Shown: piece after piece, positions 45,101 through 57,173 of the stretch
How the letters are laid out: every line of letters begins with the position of its first letter
How positions within the stretch are numbered: position 1 is the first letter of the stretch
Source: Areca catechu
Lineage: Eukaryota; Streptophyta; Magnoliopsida; Arecales; Arecaceae
Length of the DNA stretch: 64,000 bases
Direction: 5' to 3'
Assembly (NCBI GenBank): GCA_021397845.1
Contig: CM038038.1
Span: 68,866,748 to 68,930,747 of the forward strand
Made by a program: the position numbers and the translations under genes
Notes under the pieces: model-generated
What the model was told of the DNA's origin: nothing
Seen by the model: only the letters and a program-made list of their open reading frames with translations
Database searches by the model: none

Positions 45101-46024
45101 CTGCAAAGATTTGCATATATGGTAACCACAAGCAGTATCCAATACCCAAGTATTTGATATAGACGAATTTAATGTCAATATAGTATGTATCTCATATATA
45201 CCTTTTGGTGCGTCTGCCGCACCAGGCTTCACAGTTGCAAGGTAAGCCTTGCAATTCCTTTTCCAATGTCCCGCTTTGCCGCAAAAGAAACAGGTTGACT
45301 GTTTTGAGACCTTCTTTCCTTTCTTGTTCTTATTGATGCCACCCTTAGGGTTTAGTCTCCTGCTAAAACCCTTTTTGCCTGATTTCTTCTTATTGGTCTT
45401 ATCAACAAGAAGAAGTGGAGCCTTTTCTTTCTTAACATGGCTCTCTGCTGTTTTTAACATATTTAACAGCTCAGGCAAGGAAGTGTTCAGTTTGTTCATG
45501 TGATAATTCAAGACAAACTGAGAAAATGACTCTGGGAGTGATTGCAGGATTAAATCCTGATTCAGCTCTCCATCCATAATAAACCCTAATTGACCTAATC
45601 TGGTGATTAAGTCAATTACCTTCAGGACATGATCCTGAACGGATGTACCCTCTGTCATCCTAGCACGGAATAACTGCTTAGATATTTCGTATCTAGCAGT
45701 TCTGCTTTGTTCTCCATAAAGCTCCTTTAAATTGAGCATTATGGATTGAGTATCCATGCTTTCATGCTGCCTCTGTAACTCATTGGTCATAGAGGCCAGT
45801 ATGATACACTTGACAGTGAGGGAGTCATTCTGCCATATTTTGTATGTGGCCATATCTTCCTGTGTGGCATCATCCCCTAGTGGATTAAGATTAGGGGTAT
45901 CAAGAATATAAGAAAGTTTTTCTGAACTCAGTACAATCTTTAAGTTTCTCAACCAGTCCACATAGTTTGGACCAGTCAATTTGTTGGTATCTAAGATGCT
46001 TCTCAGTGATAATGAAGATGCCAT
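42113..46024 (-). pseudogene. Element E gag-pol polyprotein, one nonsense codon
   Basis: One frame of about 1,303 codons runs from ATG 46024. The gag domain is at about 20-200, zinc knuckle CFFCGKAGHWKRNC at 245-258, protease motif LDTACG at about 295 (Ala where Gly is usual), and integrase zinc domain HHRLGH...CESC at about 430-463. The integrase catalytic residues are Asp491, Asp554 and Glu590, with the usual 35-residue spacing between the last two. The RT has QMDVKTAFLNG at about 890 and LYVDDILL at about 975. RNase H has AYSDSSF and STTEAEY. A TGA at 44294-44296 replaces an expected Trp in the integrase, between Asp554 and Glu590. No frameshift was seen. Apart from the stop and the protease Ala, all key residues are present. 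Confidence 0.95.
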
Positions 46025-46194
46025 TTATCTACATTTAATTAAGAACAATACATGAGCAAACAACCATGAAATGACTTACATAATTAAATTAGGTCTTCAA
46101 TTTAATTATGTCTCCCACTATTTTATCAAAAATCATAGCCCTCACTATGATAATCGAGAAGAACCCTGATCGGTTTTCTTAGTGAGATCGAGAT

Positions 46195-46521
46195 CCTTAT
46201 AATTTATAAAAGATCTTGCAGACAACACAACAAATCTTTTATAAGTTCTAAGGTAGGAAACTCTTCCAATTATATCTCATATAATTCTCAAAAATAACTT
46301 GGCCTCTAGAACATTATAAGTCTTGCAGAAAACACAACAAACCATAATGTTCTAGTTAAGTCAAGACCCTTTCATTTCTATACAGTCAATATTCAAATAT
46401 AATGCCCTTGTAGATAACACAACAAGGCATTATACTGAATATACTGTAAGCATATTTTGCACTAGACCAATATTATGTCAATCACCCTATTAGGTCTTGC
46501 AGATAACACAACAAACCTAAT
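46195..46521 (-). repeat. Array of four stem-loops with a conserved 19-nt loop
   Basis: The plus-strand word CTTGCAGATAACACAACAA (variants at 1-2 bases) occurs at 46215-46233, 46322-46340, 46407-46425 and 46496-46514, spaced 85-107 bases. Each is flanked by complementary arms whose sequence differs from copy to copy. Arms 46195-46214 and 46234-46253 pair at 18 of 20 positions (19 counting one G-U). At the second, ATAATGTTCTAG pairs perfectly over 12 bp with CTAGAACATTAT. At the third, TATAATGCC pairs with GGCATTATA and extends further. At the fourth, ATTAGGT pairs with ACCTAAT. In the element's RNA the loop reads UUGUUGUGUUAUCUGCAAG. Confidence 0.9.
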
Positions 46522-46919
46522 GTGGTTCATAACACAGTAATGATTCAGCATGAAGGAAGGCCAACATATAGCATTTTTTTAACACTAAGCATATAAGTCA
46601 AGATTTAAATATAATCAAATCGGCCAGGCAAGTGGAAGAGATGTGGGAGTCCCCCCGTTGCTTTCCTAGATACCAATAAAAATTGGCCAGGTCAGTCAAC
46701 GGAATCAATTAAAAACCACGATTCTCTTTACCTTCCCAGAACCACCTTTCTAGACACCGAATGATCAATTGTTCATCATGACTAGTGATGCTTATTAGTT
46801 AAATATGCTATGACTTAATATGATTTTAAGAAGAGGGCTTTATAAAATTGCCAGCACATTCTTACATAAAAACATATCATAATGATATCACTCTGATAAA
46901 CATATATGTGCTAAGTGTG

Positions 46920-46995
46920 TCATCATACTAGGACAACCATTTACCACATAATGGATCCACCATTATGCCAGGGCAACCTTATTTCAGTATGATGA
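46920..46995 (-). repeat. Two-tier hairpin in E leader
   Basis: Outer arms TCATCATACT (46920-46929) and AGTATGATGA (46986-46995) pair perfectly. Inner arms CATAATGG (46947-46954) and CCATTATG (46960-46967) enclose a 5-base loop. Confidence 0.75.
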
Positions 46996-47191
46996 CTTCA
47001 AAACTAATCATATCTCTATAATAATTAGGGTTTGAGTGAAAAACCCTAATTAGTGGCATACATCAAAACATTAATTATCATATATGCATTCCTTAAATTA
47101 TGCTAAGTGTATCAGCATTCAAGGGTTTAAAACCCTAATTTCGATACTACAACAAAAATGCATATCATATGTTTTAACTGTAATAAGGATG

Positions 47192-47203
47192 GCTCTGATA
47201 CCA
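47192..47203 (-). promoter_or_regulatory. Primer-binding site (initiator tRNA-Met), element E
   Basis: GCTCTGATACCA on the plus strand lies one base inside the 5' LTR (47205). Confidence 0.93.
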
Positions 47204-47204
47204 C

Positions 47205-49626
47205 TGATGGGGTTTCAGGTGCACCGCAGCGGAAGTGTAATTTCAAAATGATGAAATTTGCACCGAAATCCCTTAGCCAAGATCTCCTTTTACTAATTAA
47301 AACATACATACTAACATTCAAACATAGATTGTTAGAATTAGAGTACCAACCTGCTATCGCTAATTCCAACAAAGTTGATGTTGAAGGGGCTGATTGAATT
47401 CACCAGGCGTCCAAGTGTCCGCCCTCCGATGGTGATCCACACAGAGCAGTGATCAAGACAACTCTATCTTCTTTTCAAAGGTTCCTTCTATTGAGTTCAT
47501 CTTCCTAGAACTTAATTGCTTGGACTATGGCTTGAATTCCTCCACACAAAGGCTTGCTTTCCTTTCCTTGACTCCTTCTCCTCCTTCCACCAAGACCTTG
47601 GCCCTTTAGATACCCTTGTCTTGAAGAAAAAGACCTTGTCCTAAGAGGACATAGGCTTGTCTTAAGTTGGAGGAGAAATTAAGACAATGATGTCTTAATG
47701 TATGAAAGAAAGGAAGAAATCAGAACTTCTTTCTTTTCTTTACCGTCGGAGACTTTTACTTTTATCTTGTTCAGTAGCAGAGTTTCGACAGAGGTTTACT
47801 CTGTAGAGGAAACAATGCAAGAGCAAGAAAAAATAAAAGAGTCTTCAGGAGAGGAAGAAAGAAAAAGATTACATAATGTTCTGATTTTTCCCGACCCTTT
47901 AAATAGAAATCAGATAGGCGCCTACACACCTCTCCGTAATTTCTTTCTCACGCCCTTTCCAATTTCTCACGCCCCATCCTCCCATCTCATGGCCTTCCAG
48001 ATTAAATCCCACGGCTCTTCTTAAAGGAAAAACCGCGGTGTTTTAAAAAGAAGGAAGTCGCGACTTTTCATCTCCGAAGAGATGTTACTTCGCGCGCCCG
48101 GGAGGAGTTAGTGCTTTCTTTCTTTCTCAAAATCCCATCAGCCGTTGGATTCTCATCCAAGGGGGGAGAGAAGGTGCGCTAATCACTTAAGAAGGAGGCC
48201 GCCCAAATAAAAACATCGGAGAATTTTATTTGGGGCGCGCCAAGAGTCCATGCGCCATGGACTCTTCCTTAAGGCGCGCCAAGAGTCCATATGCGCATGG
48301 ACTCTTGGTGTTTGGCGTGAAAAACAAAAGGGGGCGGGTGGGGAGGCTAGCCAAGCTACATGGCTAGCCAATAGGGTTAGCCACATTCCCATTTTTCTTA
48401 ATCAAGGTCTAATTAGGTCCAATTAGAACCCAATTTGAACCAATCCGGAACCCTAATTCGAATCCGATCCGAATAGAAGCTAGGGCTTGCAACACCTGCT
48501 AGAGTGTTATCTTGCGAAGACAATTTAATTCCAAATTAAATTCTTGATCAATCCTCTTAAGTGTGTGATCCATTGGGTTCCACATCTAGCCAGCAGTGGG
48601 TTCGAATACAAGTTGACCTAATTTGATTAGAACTCTTTCTAATCGATTTAGGTCAAACCGGGCTTACCCGAATCGATCAATTAGGATTCTTCCTAACATG
48701 TGATCTTTGAACTTGATCAACCCACAAGACAAGATTGACGTCTAGCAACGTGTCATGTCTACCCGGAAGATATGGAAATTCTGGTGAAATACCAAAATTA
48801 CCCTTTAGTAGAGAGTTACCGTACAATTAAATCTTTCGATCAGCCTGCACCCAAAATATAACTATGGATATGGATATATGTCAAATCCAATATTATATTT
48901 GTTTCTAGCTCAATCTTATAATGATGATTCGATTATCTTGATATTAGAAACCATCTCTAATATCTTCACTTTGATCAAAGATTTCCTGAATCATCATGCG
49001 ATTGTTGACTAGCTGGATGCAATCTCCTCTTACTAAGAGTGATCGATTCCTTGTTGACCTACTCATTACCTTCATATTCAATTCACCATTCCCAGTATCA
49101 ATCCTGTGCATGTCTCAGTGTCATGATTAGGATTGAACCAAAGGATGGGTTCATGTACATAAGGTACTTATGGCAGTCTCAGGTCAAAAGATTACTTGTA
49201 CCACTCCCACTATGAGAACCTTCTATTGACATGTAGCTAAGACTCCATTAGATGTTCTCAAGTTGGATCATATCAGTGAACTCATTCTCCAATGAGCACC
49301 CACATCCCAGTATTAGTGTCATACACAAGTGACTGTGAGAGCAGTCACCCTTTCCAGTATACCCGGGATGTGCTAGTCTTATCGGAAAACCCTGATCCCC
49401 TACTCAGGGTTCCTTTGACTAGGAATACTTTAGATTAAGGTTTTAAGATTTTAGGTCTCACTGGTATGATCTCATCATAACCCTAAAATCATAGCCCTAA
49501 TCTATGGGGTTCATCATATAATAAACACAGCGTATGATGAAAAATAATGCCTTTATTTAGAAAATTATCAATTACAATGGTTTGGGAGATACAACAGAGA
49601 TTGGTTTGTAGGGCATATCCCTTTCA
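47205..49626 (-). repeat. 5' LTR of element E (2422 bp)
   Basis: It pairs with 39678-42098. It drives the element's transcript leftwards. Confidence 0.96.
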
Positions 49627-49631
49627 TACTT
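49627..49631. repeat. Target-site duplication TACTT of element E, right copy
   Basis: It is identical to 39673-39677. Confidence 0.96.
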
Positions 49632-49678
49632 GATTCGTCGAGTTGAAGGATTTTCTTCACAGTTTTTCGAGGAGCCAT
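49632..49678 (-). pseudogene. Sirevirus D third ORF, N-terminal codons cut off by E
   Basis: ATG at 49678 on the minus strand gives MAPRKTVKK, matching the MAPKR and MAPRR starts of B and C. About 16 codons remain before the element E insertion. Confidence 0.75.
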
Positions 49679-50145
49679 TGTAGAGGAATCAAAGGATTTT
49701 AAGCTTTAGGGAATGATTTCTGCCAGAATGGTAAAGCTTCCGAGAGAAGTAGAGTGTGTTCAAAGTAAAGTGAGGGAGTGAAGTACTGAGAAAATATAGA
49801 CCATACTTTCCTAAATAGCAATTTCCCATCTTTCGAGTCGGCTCACTCTGCCCTAAAAATATCCGAGTCGGCTCGACCAGAGCGAACTCAGAGCAAACAA
49901 AACACCGAGTCGGCTAAGCACAGACTTAGTCGGCTCGACCAAAGCAAGAGCAAGGTATTCAGATATTCGAGCCGGCTCGACCAGAGCAAGATTGCTCGAG
50001 TTAACTCAAACAAAAACTTTTCAAAAAAAATCAAATGGTCCAGAAGTTTAATTCAACTACATTAAGAAATTCAAGGAAAGTTGTTCAAAAATTATGAATA
50101 AATATAGGAGGCTTTCTAGATAATTTTTTCTTAGGTTTACTAAAT
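49679..50145 (-). other. Pol-ORF3 spacer of Sirevirus D with CGAGTCGGCTCG array
   Basis: Between about 49836 and 50005 the words CGAGTCGGCTC, AGTCGGCTCGACC and GAGCCGGCTCGACC recur six or more times. No ORF with family similarity was found. Confidence 0.75.
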
Positions 50146-53100
50146 TTAGAAAGGATTACATAGCTGTAATTCTCCTCTAAGCAACTCAAATCTATCCTGA
50201 TTTAGTGGCTTGGTAAAGATATCAGCTAGTTGTTTTTCTGTAGGTATAAACTATAGTTCTATATCACCATTCAAAACATGGTCTCTAATAAAATGGTATC
50301 TAATCTCTATGTACTAAGTCCTAGAATACTGAATATGATTTTTAGATAAATTTATAGCACTTGTGTTATCACATTTGATAGGAATTTTGCATTGTGAAAC
50401 ACCAAAATTCTTAAGTTGTTGTTTAATCCATAACACTTGTGCACAACAACTTCCTGTAGCAACATACTCTGTCTCAGCAGTAGATAGTGCCACCAAGTTT
50501 TGTTTCTTGCAGTGCCATGAGATTAGATTCAACCCTAGAAATTGACAAGTACTGCTAGTGCTCTTTCTATCTATTTTATAACCAACATAATCAGCATCAG
50601 AGAATCCGATTAAATTTAAAGATGATTCTTTTGAAAACCAAAGACCAAGATTACTTATACCTTTCAAGTATTTTAATATCCTTTTAACAGCAAGCATATG
50701 TATTTCTTTGGAATTACATTGAAATCTAGCACATACACAAACACTATATAGGATATCTGGTCTACTTGCAGTTAAATATAATAAGGATCCGATCATACCT
50801 CGATATAGCTTTTGGTCAACGTTGGATCCACTTTCATCCTTATCCAATCTGCAGGATGGGCTCATGGGTGTATTCATTTGTTTGCTTGTCTCCATACCAA
50901 AATTTTTGATGATTTCTTTGGTATATTTAGATTGGTTGATGAAGATCCCTTCCTTTGTTTGTTTTACTTGAAGTCCAAGAAAGTAGTTTAGTTCACCCAT
51001 TAGGCTCATTTCAAATTCTCCCTGCATTAACTTAGCAAATTCTTCACAAAGACATTCATTAGTTGCACCAAAGATGATATCATCAACATAGATTTGTACA
51101 ACTAATATATCATTATTTTTCTTTTTAATAAAGAGAGTTTTATCAACATTTCTTCTTGAAAAACTATTTTCAATTAAAAAAGTGCTAAGTCTATCATACC
51201 AGGCTCTAGGGGCTTATTTCAAACCATATAAAGCTTTATTGAGTTTAAACACATGGTTTGGAAAAGCACGATTTTCAAAACCCGGTGGTTGTTCTACAAA
51301 AACTTGTTCGGCAATAAAACCATTTAAAAATGCACTTTTCATATCCATTTGAAAAAGTTTGAAATTCATGTAGCAAGCAAATACAAGAAGTAATCTAATG
51401 GCTTCTAATCTTGCTACAGGTGCATAAATTTCATCAAAATCTATACATTCTTCTTGACTATATCTCTTAGCCACTAATCTAGCTTTGTTGCTAATAACAT
51501 TTCCTTGTTCATCTAATTTGTTCCTATAGACCCATTTGGTTCCTATAATTGGGTGGTCTTTAGGTCTATCAACTAATGTCCAAACCTTATTTCTTTCAAA
51601 CTAGTTCAATTCTTTATGCATGGCCAACATCCAGTTTGGGTCATTTTTTGCTTCTTCTAAAGTATAAGGCTCTATTTGAGATACAAAGGCTAGGTAATCA
51701 TGTGCAGTCCTATATGCAGACTTAGTCCTTATACCTTGAGAAGGATCACCAATAATTAATTCTTTAGGATGGGAAGTAGCGTACCTCCATTCAGTCGGTA
51801 GATCAGTATGATCCTTACCATTTCTTCTCCTTCCTCATTTGGTTTTTCTTGAATACTTAGTTCTTCCATCTCCTTTTGAATGGTACCTGCATCATTGTCA
51901 ACACACTCATCTTTTCTAGATGGTGATGGATTAGTTTCATCAAATACAACATGCATTGACTCTTCAACAGTGAGAGTCCTTTTATTAAAAACCCTATATG
52001 CATTGCTATGTAGTGAATAACCAAGGAAAATGGCTTCATCAGATTTAGCATCAAATTTTTCTTGATTATCCTTATCATTATTAAGCACAAAGCATTTGCA
52101 TCCACATACATGAAAATAATTTATATTGGATTTATTTTCATTCCAAAGCTCATAGGGGGTTTTCTTCAAGATAGGATGGATTAAAACATGGTTTAAAATA
52201 TAACAAGCAGTGTTCACCGCTTCTGTCCAAAAATATCTTGGAAGATTACCTTCACACAACATTGTTCGGGCCATTTCTTCCAACGTCTTATTTTCTCTCT
52301 CTACAACACCATTTTGTTATGGTGTTCTAGGAGTGGAGAAGTTGTGATAAATGCCATTTTCATAATAGTAATCATCAAAAAATTGATTTTCAAATTCTAT
52401 GCCGTGATCACTCCTAATTGAAATTATAGAAAGATTTTTCTAATTTGAAACCTTTTTGTGAAATTTTCTAAATACTTTGAAAGTTTCGTCTTTGTGCGCA
52501 ATAAACAAAACCAATGTAAATCGAGAAAAATCATCTACAATCACGAGGGTATATTTCATACCTCCAAGGCTTGTGGTCCTAGTTGGTCCAAATAATTCCA
52601 TGTGAAGTAGTTCTAAAGTTCTAGATGTTGAAATCAGATTTTTGGATTTAAAACTCCCACTAGTTTGTTTATCCATTTGGCATGCATCACAAACATGATT
52701 AAAATCTACTTTAAACTTAGGCATGCCTCTAACAAGATTTTTGAAAATTAACTTGTTAATGGTATGCATGCTAGCATGACCCAATCTTCTATGCCATAAT
52801 AAGCAAGACTCCTTGGTCTTAGCATTCATTGTAACTAGACTGGAGCTACTTGACATGGCAAGATCATTTAGATCTACCACATAAATATTTTCTAGTCTGT
52901 GTTCAATGAATCTGCTGTTAGGATCAAGAAAGTTTGTTACTATACACATAGATGATTCAAAAATAACTTTGAAGCCTTTATCACATAATTGACTAATACT
53001 CAATAGATTGTGCTTCAACTTATCTACTAGTAATACATTTTCAATAAAAGTACAGGGGGTTATTTTGATCTTACCAATTCCAATTATTTTTCCCTTGCCA

Positions 53101-53245
53101 TTGTCTCCAAATGTAACCATACCTCCTTCTTTCATTTCCAGGGTGATGAATTGATCCTTGTCACCCGTCATATGCCTTGAGCAGCCACTATTGAGATATC
53201 ATTTTTTCTTTAATTTCTGGGCTGCAAGACATTCCTGCAACAAAA
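50146..53245 (-). pseudogene. Sirevirus D pol
   Basis: The protease active site reads LNSG (Asp to Asn, 53190-53192) next to a TGA. The integrase zinc domain ends CDACQMDK (52670-52690), where copies B and C have Gly. The core has LLHMELFGP, so the first catalytic Asp is Glu, followed by a frameshift near 52440 and a stop before 52283. The RT retains FQMDMKSAFLNG, with TAA at 51214-51216 in the conserved LKQAPRAWY region and TAG at 51601-51603. IYVDDIIFGA (about 51070-51100) and RNase H (GFSDADYVGY, ETEYVA) follow in one frame. A further stop follows QYSRT near 50314. It ends TAA at 50146. It is not functional. Confidence 0.9.
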
Positions 53246-55117
53246 TTAAAGAGTGCTTTTAGGTACCCAAGCTAACTTGGGTCCTTTCAGGTTAGCTGAG
53301 TTGGTTCCTTTTGGAACCCAAATCTTTCTTATATTATGGACATTTCTAATTGTATTGTAGTTAAAAGCTTTATGTCCTAATCTTTTGCAAGCAAAACATT
53401 TGATTCTAGAATTTTGAAATGATTTTATTTTTGAGATTCTAGATGCATGAAGTACAGAAATAGCAGGTCTTACATTAAAATTCTTAGGAACATATGAAGC
53501 AGGTTTTGAAATGGAAATAGAGTCTTTTGTAACAAAAGTTTTATAAGAAGTAAACTTGGGAACAAAGTCTTTTTGTTTCACAAAAGTAGTAGCTGAAATA
53601 TAATTTGAATTGGAAGCATTAAAACCTATTCCATCTTTATTTCCAAAAATTCTTTGTTCTTTAAGAATTAACTCAAGCTTATTAAAGGATAAAGTTAATT
53701 TTTCAATGAGTGGCTTGAGTTTTTCTACCTCCTTCTTCAGCTCATTGTTTTCTTTTAGTAAAACTTTGTTTTTGTCATTCAATTCATTATTCTCATTTTT
53801 CAAATCATTGCATTTTTTAGAAAAGATGTGAAGTTCCTTTTCGATAAATTATTCTTTTCCAAAACTTCATTTTTTTCTTTGAGTAAAGAATCATTGATAT
53901 GCTTTAATGATCTAATCTTTACTCCAGCCTTTTTAAATTCAGATAATAAATCATGGAATGCAGAATTTAATTCTCCAAAAGTAAATTCAATCTGAGTATC
54001 GGGGGAATGTACCTCATCCTCGAGACCCATTAGATATAGATTTGCTATTTTCGTGGTCTCTTTTTCTTCAGTTGAAGTGGAGTCTTCACTATCACTCCAT
54101 GTGGCAACCATCGCTTTCTTTTTCTTCTTTCTGAGAGATTTCTTTAGTTGAGGACAGTCCGGATGAATATGCCCCGATTTCTTACATTCATAGCAGGTGG
54201 GGACTTGTTCTTTATCTTTATCTTTGTCCTTGTCCTTTTCTTTTGACTGTTATCCTCGTTTATGGAATTTTCTATTATACCTTCCTTCCTTTCTTCTTTC
54301 CCATAAACTTTTTGAATCTCCTCATGACCATTGTGATGTCTTTATCTTCAAGATCGCCTTCGGAGGAGGAGGAGTCACCTTCAGTTTCTTCATCATCTTT
54401 AGATTCTAATGTAGCCTTGAATGCAATCGTTTTCTTCTTTTTTTGATCATCATCCATTCTATGCTGCATGGCTAATTCGTGAGTGATGAGAGATCCTATT
54501 AATTCATCCATTGATAGAACATTCAAGTCTTTAGCTTGCTGGATAGCTGTGACTTTAGGATTCCATTTGTCAAGAAGTGATCTCAAGATTTTCTATACTA
54601 AGTCAGCATTTGAATATACCCTGCCAAGACTTTTCAAACCGTTAATAATATCTGTAAATCTAGTGTACATGGCAGAAATACTTTCATTAGGCTCTATCTT
54701 AAATAATTCATAATTGTGCACTAAAAGATTTATCTTTGAGTTTTTCACTTGTGAAGTTCCTTCATGCGTCACCTCAAGTTTATCCCAGATTTTCTTTGTT
54801 GAAGAGCAGATAAAAATTCTGTTAAACTCATTTGAGTCCAAAGCACAGTAAAGCATGCTCTTGGCTTTGGCATTCAATTTTCCTAATTTCATGTCATTTT
54901 CATCCCATTCCTCTTCAGGCTTAGGGACATCCACACCATCAATTTTAGTCATGGGAACATGTGGCCCTTTAAGAAAGACCTTCCACATTTGAAAATCAAT
55001 GGCTTGAATATAGATTTTCATACATGCTTTCCAATAAGAATAATTTGTGCATGTGAAGAGTGGAGATCTATTGGTTGATTGGCCTTCGACCAAAGATGTA
55101 CTCAAGGGATGAGCCAT
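53246..55117 (-). pseudogene. Sirevirus D gag
   Basis: ATG at 55117 (MAHPLSTSL) lies 31 bases after the primer-binding site. The copia gag domain spans about residues 20-220, interrupted by TAG near 54593 where C has Gln. The zinc knuckle CYECKKSGHIHPDC is at 54154-54195 after a frameshift near 54275. A long coiled coil covers about 53660-54010, with a second frameshift near 53800. A second knuckle, CFACKRLGHKAFNY, near 53360-53400 has its last Cys changed to Tyr. It ends WVPKSTL then TAA at 53246. Confidence 0.87.
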
Positions 55118-55148
55118 CGATCTTTACTCTAGTGTATTCAAAGACTCT

Positions 55149-55160
55149 GCTCTGATACCA
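55149..55160 (-). promoter_or_regulatory. Primer-binding site (initiator tRNA-Met), Sirevirus D
   Basis: GCTCTGATACCA on the plus strand is a perfect match, 2 bases from the LTR. Confidence 0.93.
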
Positions 55161-55162
55161 GT

Positions 55163-56858
55163 TATTGCCTAGGTGGCTACCCAAGAGGGGGGTGAATTGG
55201 GACTTTAAGAAATTTAAGCAAGTAATGTGCAATTTCAAAATCCTTTGCAAGTGGTAGGTGCTGTGATAAAGTTATAGAATGTAGAAGCTAAACAAAATCA
55301 AGAGAGCACAATACAAACACACCAAATTTATAGTGGTTCGGAGCAACCCAGCTCCTATGTCCACTATCCAAGATACCACTTGGAATTTTCACTATATTCA
55401 CACTCGAATACAATAGGATTGTTTTACAGGATCACAATCCAAAATCTCTACACTTTGGTTTTACGGGATCACCAAAGAAAATCCAACATCCTTTGGTTTT
55501 AAACAGGCTCACCAAAGAAACCCAACTTGGTTTTCACAGGATCACCAAGAACTTATTTGGTTTTTCAATCAGGCTCACCAATAACCCAACAATTCAAAGA
55601 TTGAATTGAATATAAATGCAACAAGAAATGACAAACTTAAGTTGTCGGATAGTTACCGGTGCAGCTCATTAGAAGTCCACTTGAATGCACTTGAATAAGC
55701 TTTAATGGCTTCAGTGGCTTCTTCTCAAAGTTGCTTTAATCTTTAGATCATAGTTGGTGAAGACTTGAAGACTGACTTTAATGCTCTTATGCTCTTTTGC
55801 TGTTGGTTGGTAGAATATTCAATGGATGCCTCTTTTCTTTGAAGAACTCTCTTATTAATTGCTTCAAGGAAGTTCAAATCCTTCAAATTTAAAGTCTTCC
55901 ATCATCCCAACCCAGTTCTAGCCATTATAGATCGTTAGGAAATGATTTTTGACCGTTGGAGCACTTTTGAGCATTCAAAAATAAATTCTTCAACTAGCCG
56001 TTAGATACCTGGAAGCGACATTCGAGTCGGCTCGGAGTCCTTCGAGTCGGCTCGGATCCTTCGATGGGTCGAGTCACCAAATCCATAATGTGGTCAGCTC
56101 TATGTCTTAGGATGCAAAACAACACTTTGGACGAGTTGGCTCTTTTCAGCTTGGATCGGCTCGAACTTGAATCTTAAACTTGAAGAGTCGGCTCTCTTCA
56201 GCTCGGGTTGGCTCTTCTTCTTAGGTTCAGAAAATCTTACTTTGGAAGAGTCGGCTCGAAGCAGTTCGGGTCGGCTCGCTTTTTTAGACGATCAGAATTA
56301 GGTCTGGCAGAGTCAACTTTTTTTGGTTCGAGTCGACTTGCCTGGTTGTTCTTAGAAAGCTTCAAAAAATGGACTCTGGAGGAGTCAGCTCGGACAGATT
56401 CCAGTTGACTCGAATTCCCTGGAGTCGGCTCGCTTTCCATCGAGTCGGCTCGGATTGCTGAGTTCCAGAATCCTTGCTGCATGCTAGTAAGCAGAGTCGG
56501 CTCTTCTTCTCTTGGGGTTGGCTCGAGTATCTTCTTAAGGATTTTTATAATTTGAACTTAAAGAAAACTCTCACTAACTCTTTTACAATTTCACACAAAC
56601 CAACTCAAAAACAAAATCTAAGGCACACATGCTTATAGAAGTAATCCTTTGAGTTGAATTTTCTTAGCATTTTTTATTGGGTTCTTCTTTACAATAACAC
56701 TTACAACACAACTCAAGCAAGAAAATATGAGAGTAGGAGTTGAAGTTTGAGCATGAAATTCACCCTACAAAAACTTGTCAAACACTTGAAGAGTTGTCAG
56801 AAATAAATGTACATGCTCCAATGTTTGGTTATCATCAAAATCACTTATGGGGTCAACA
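55163..56858 (-). repeat. 5' LTR of Sirevirus D (1696 bp)
   Basis: It pairs with 35932-37610. The inner terminus is TATTGCC instead of TGTTGCC, a point change at the otherwise invariant LTR end. Confidence 0.92.
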
Positions 56859-56863
56859 ACAGT

Positions 56864-57173
56864 AATCAAAGAAGGAATGGAAGACTTGGCTGCTTCTAGA
56901 AGTGTACAAAAAGTTGAAGCCGAATTAAAGTCAATGAGTAGCTTTCTGTGAAAAATGATGGGGAAGATTGAACATATCCTACCTACTCTCAAGACTCCCT
57001 CTAGATCCTTTCCTAGTCACTCAGGCCATCCAAGACAACCTGCTCCACACATTAGGACACCTGGATCTCATGATATTCCATAATTCATTGATCTTATTAC
57101 TTCTCTACCTCCTAGAATTCATATCCCTGGCCAAACTTCTTCAAAATCTAGCGTAGATATAGACAGTGACTAA
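56864..57173 (+). pseudogene. Sirevirus C third ORF, C-terminal part
   Basis: This continues the coiled coil (VIKEGMEDLAASRSVQKVE) in the frame interrupted at 35931, then a Pro/His/Ser-rich tail like that of B. Stops occur near 56949 and 57082. It ends TAA 57171-57173. Confidence 0.8.

Larger units (their letters stand above)
46025..47191 (-). other. Structured untranslated leader of element E
   Basis: 1,167 bases lie between the primer-binding site and the gag ATG, with no ORF. Several inverted repeats occur: 46141-46186 (CTCACTA with TAGTGAG), the four-hairpin array at 46195-46521, and 46920-46995. Genomic-RNA packaging or translation signals are expected in this position. Confidence 0.8.
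39678..49626 (-). mobile_element. Ty1/copia element E (Angela-like), complete and young
   Basis: This 9.9-kb element has 2.42-kb LTRs, a perfect 5-bp target duplication, a primer-binding site, a 1.2-kb structured leader, one gag-pol frame and a polypurine tract. The LTRs differ at about 12 positions plus one indel (about 0.5%), so it is the most recent insertion measurable in this window. Long LTRs and RT/RNase H motifs (FLVYGGSDLKLEAYSD, SKSISGYVFTLNGG) suggest the Angela lineage. One nonsense codon blocks the polyprotein. Confidence 0.96.
35932..56858 (-). mobile_element. Sirevirus D (Ty1/copia), full length, interrupted by E
   Basis: LTRs at 35932-37610 and 55163-56858 bracket, on the minus strand, a primer-binding site, gag, pol, a third ORF and polypurine tracts. 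Element E (39678-49626) sits near the start of the third ORF. The flanks are GTAGT (35927-35931) and ACAGT (56859-56863), a 5-bp duplication with two transitions, and the host ORF reads through in frame when one copy is removed. Confidence 0.9.
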
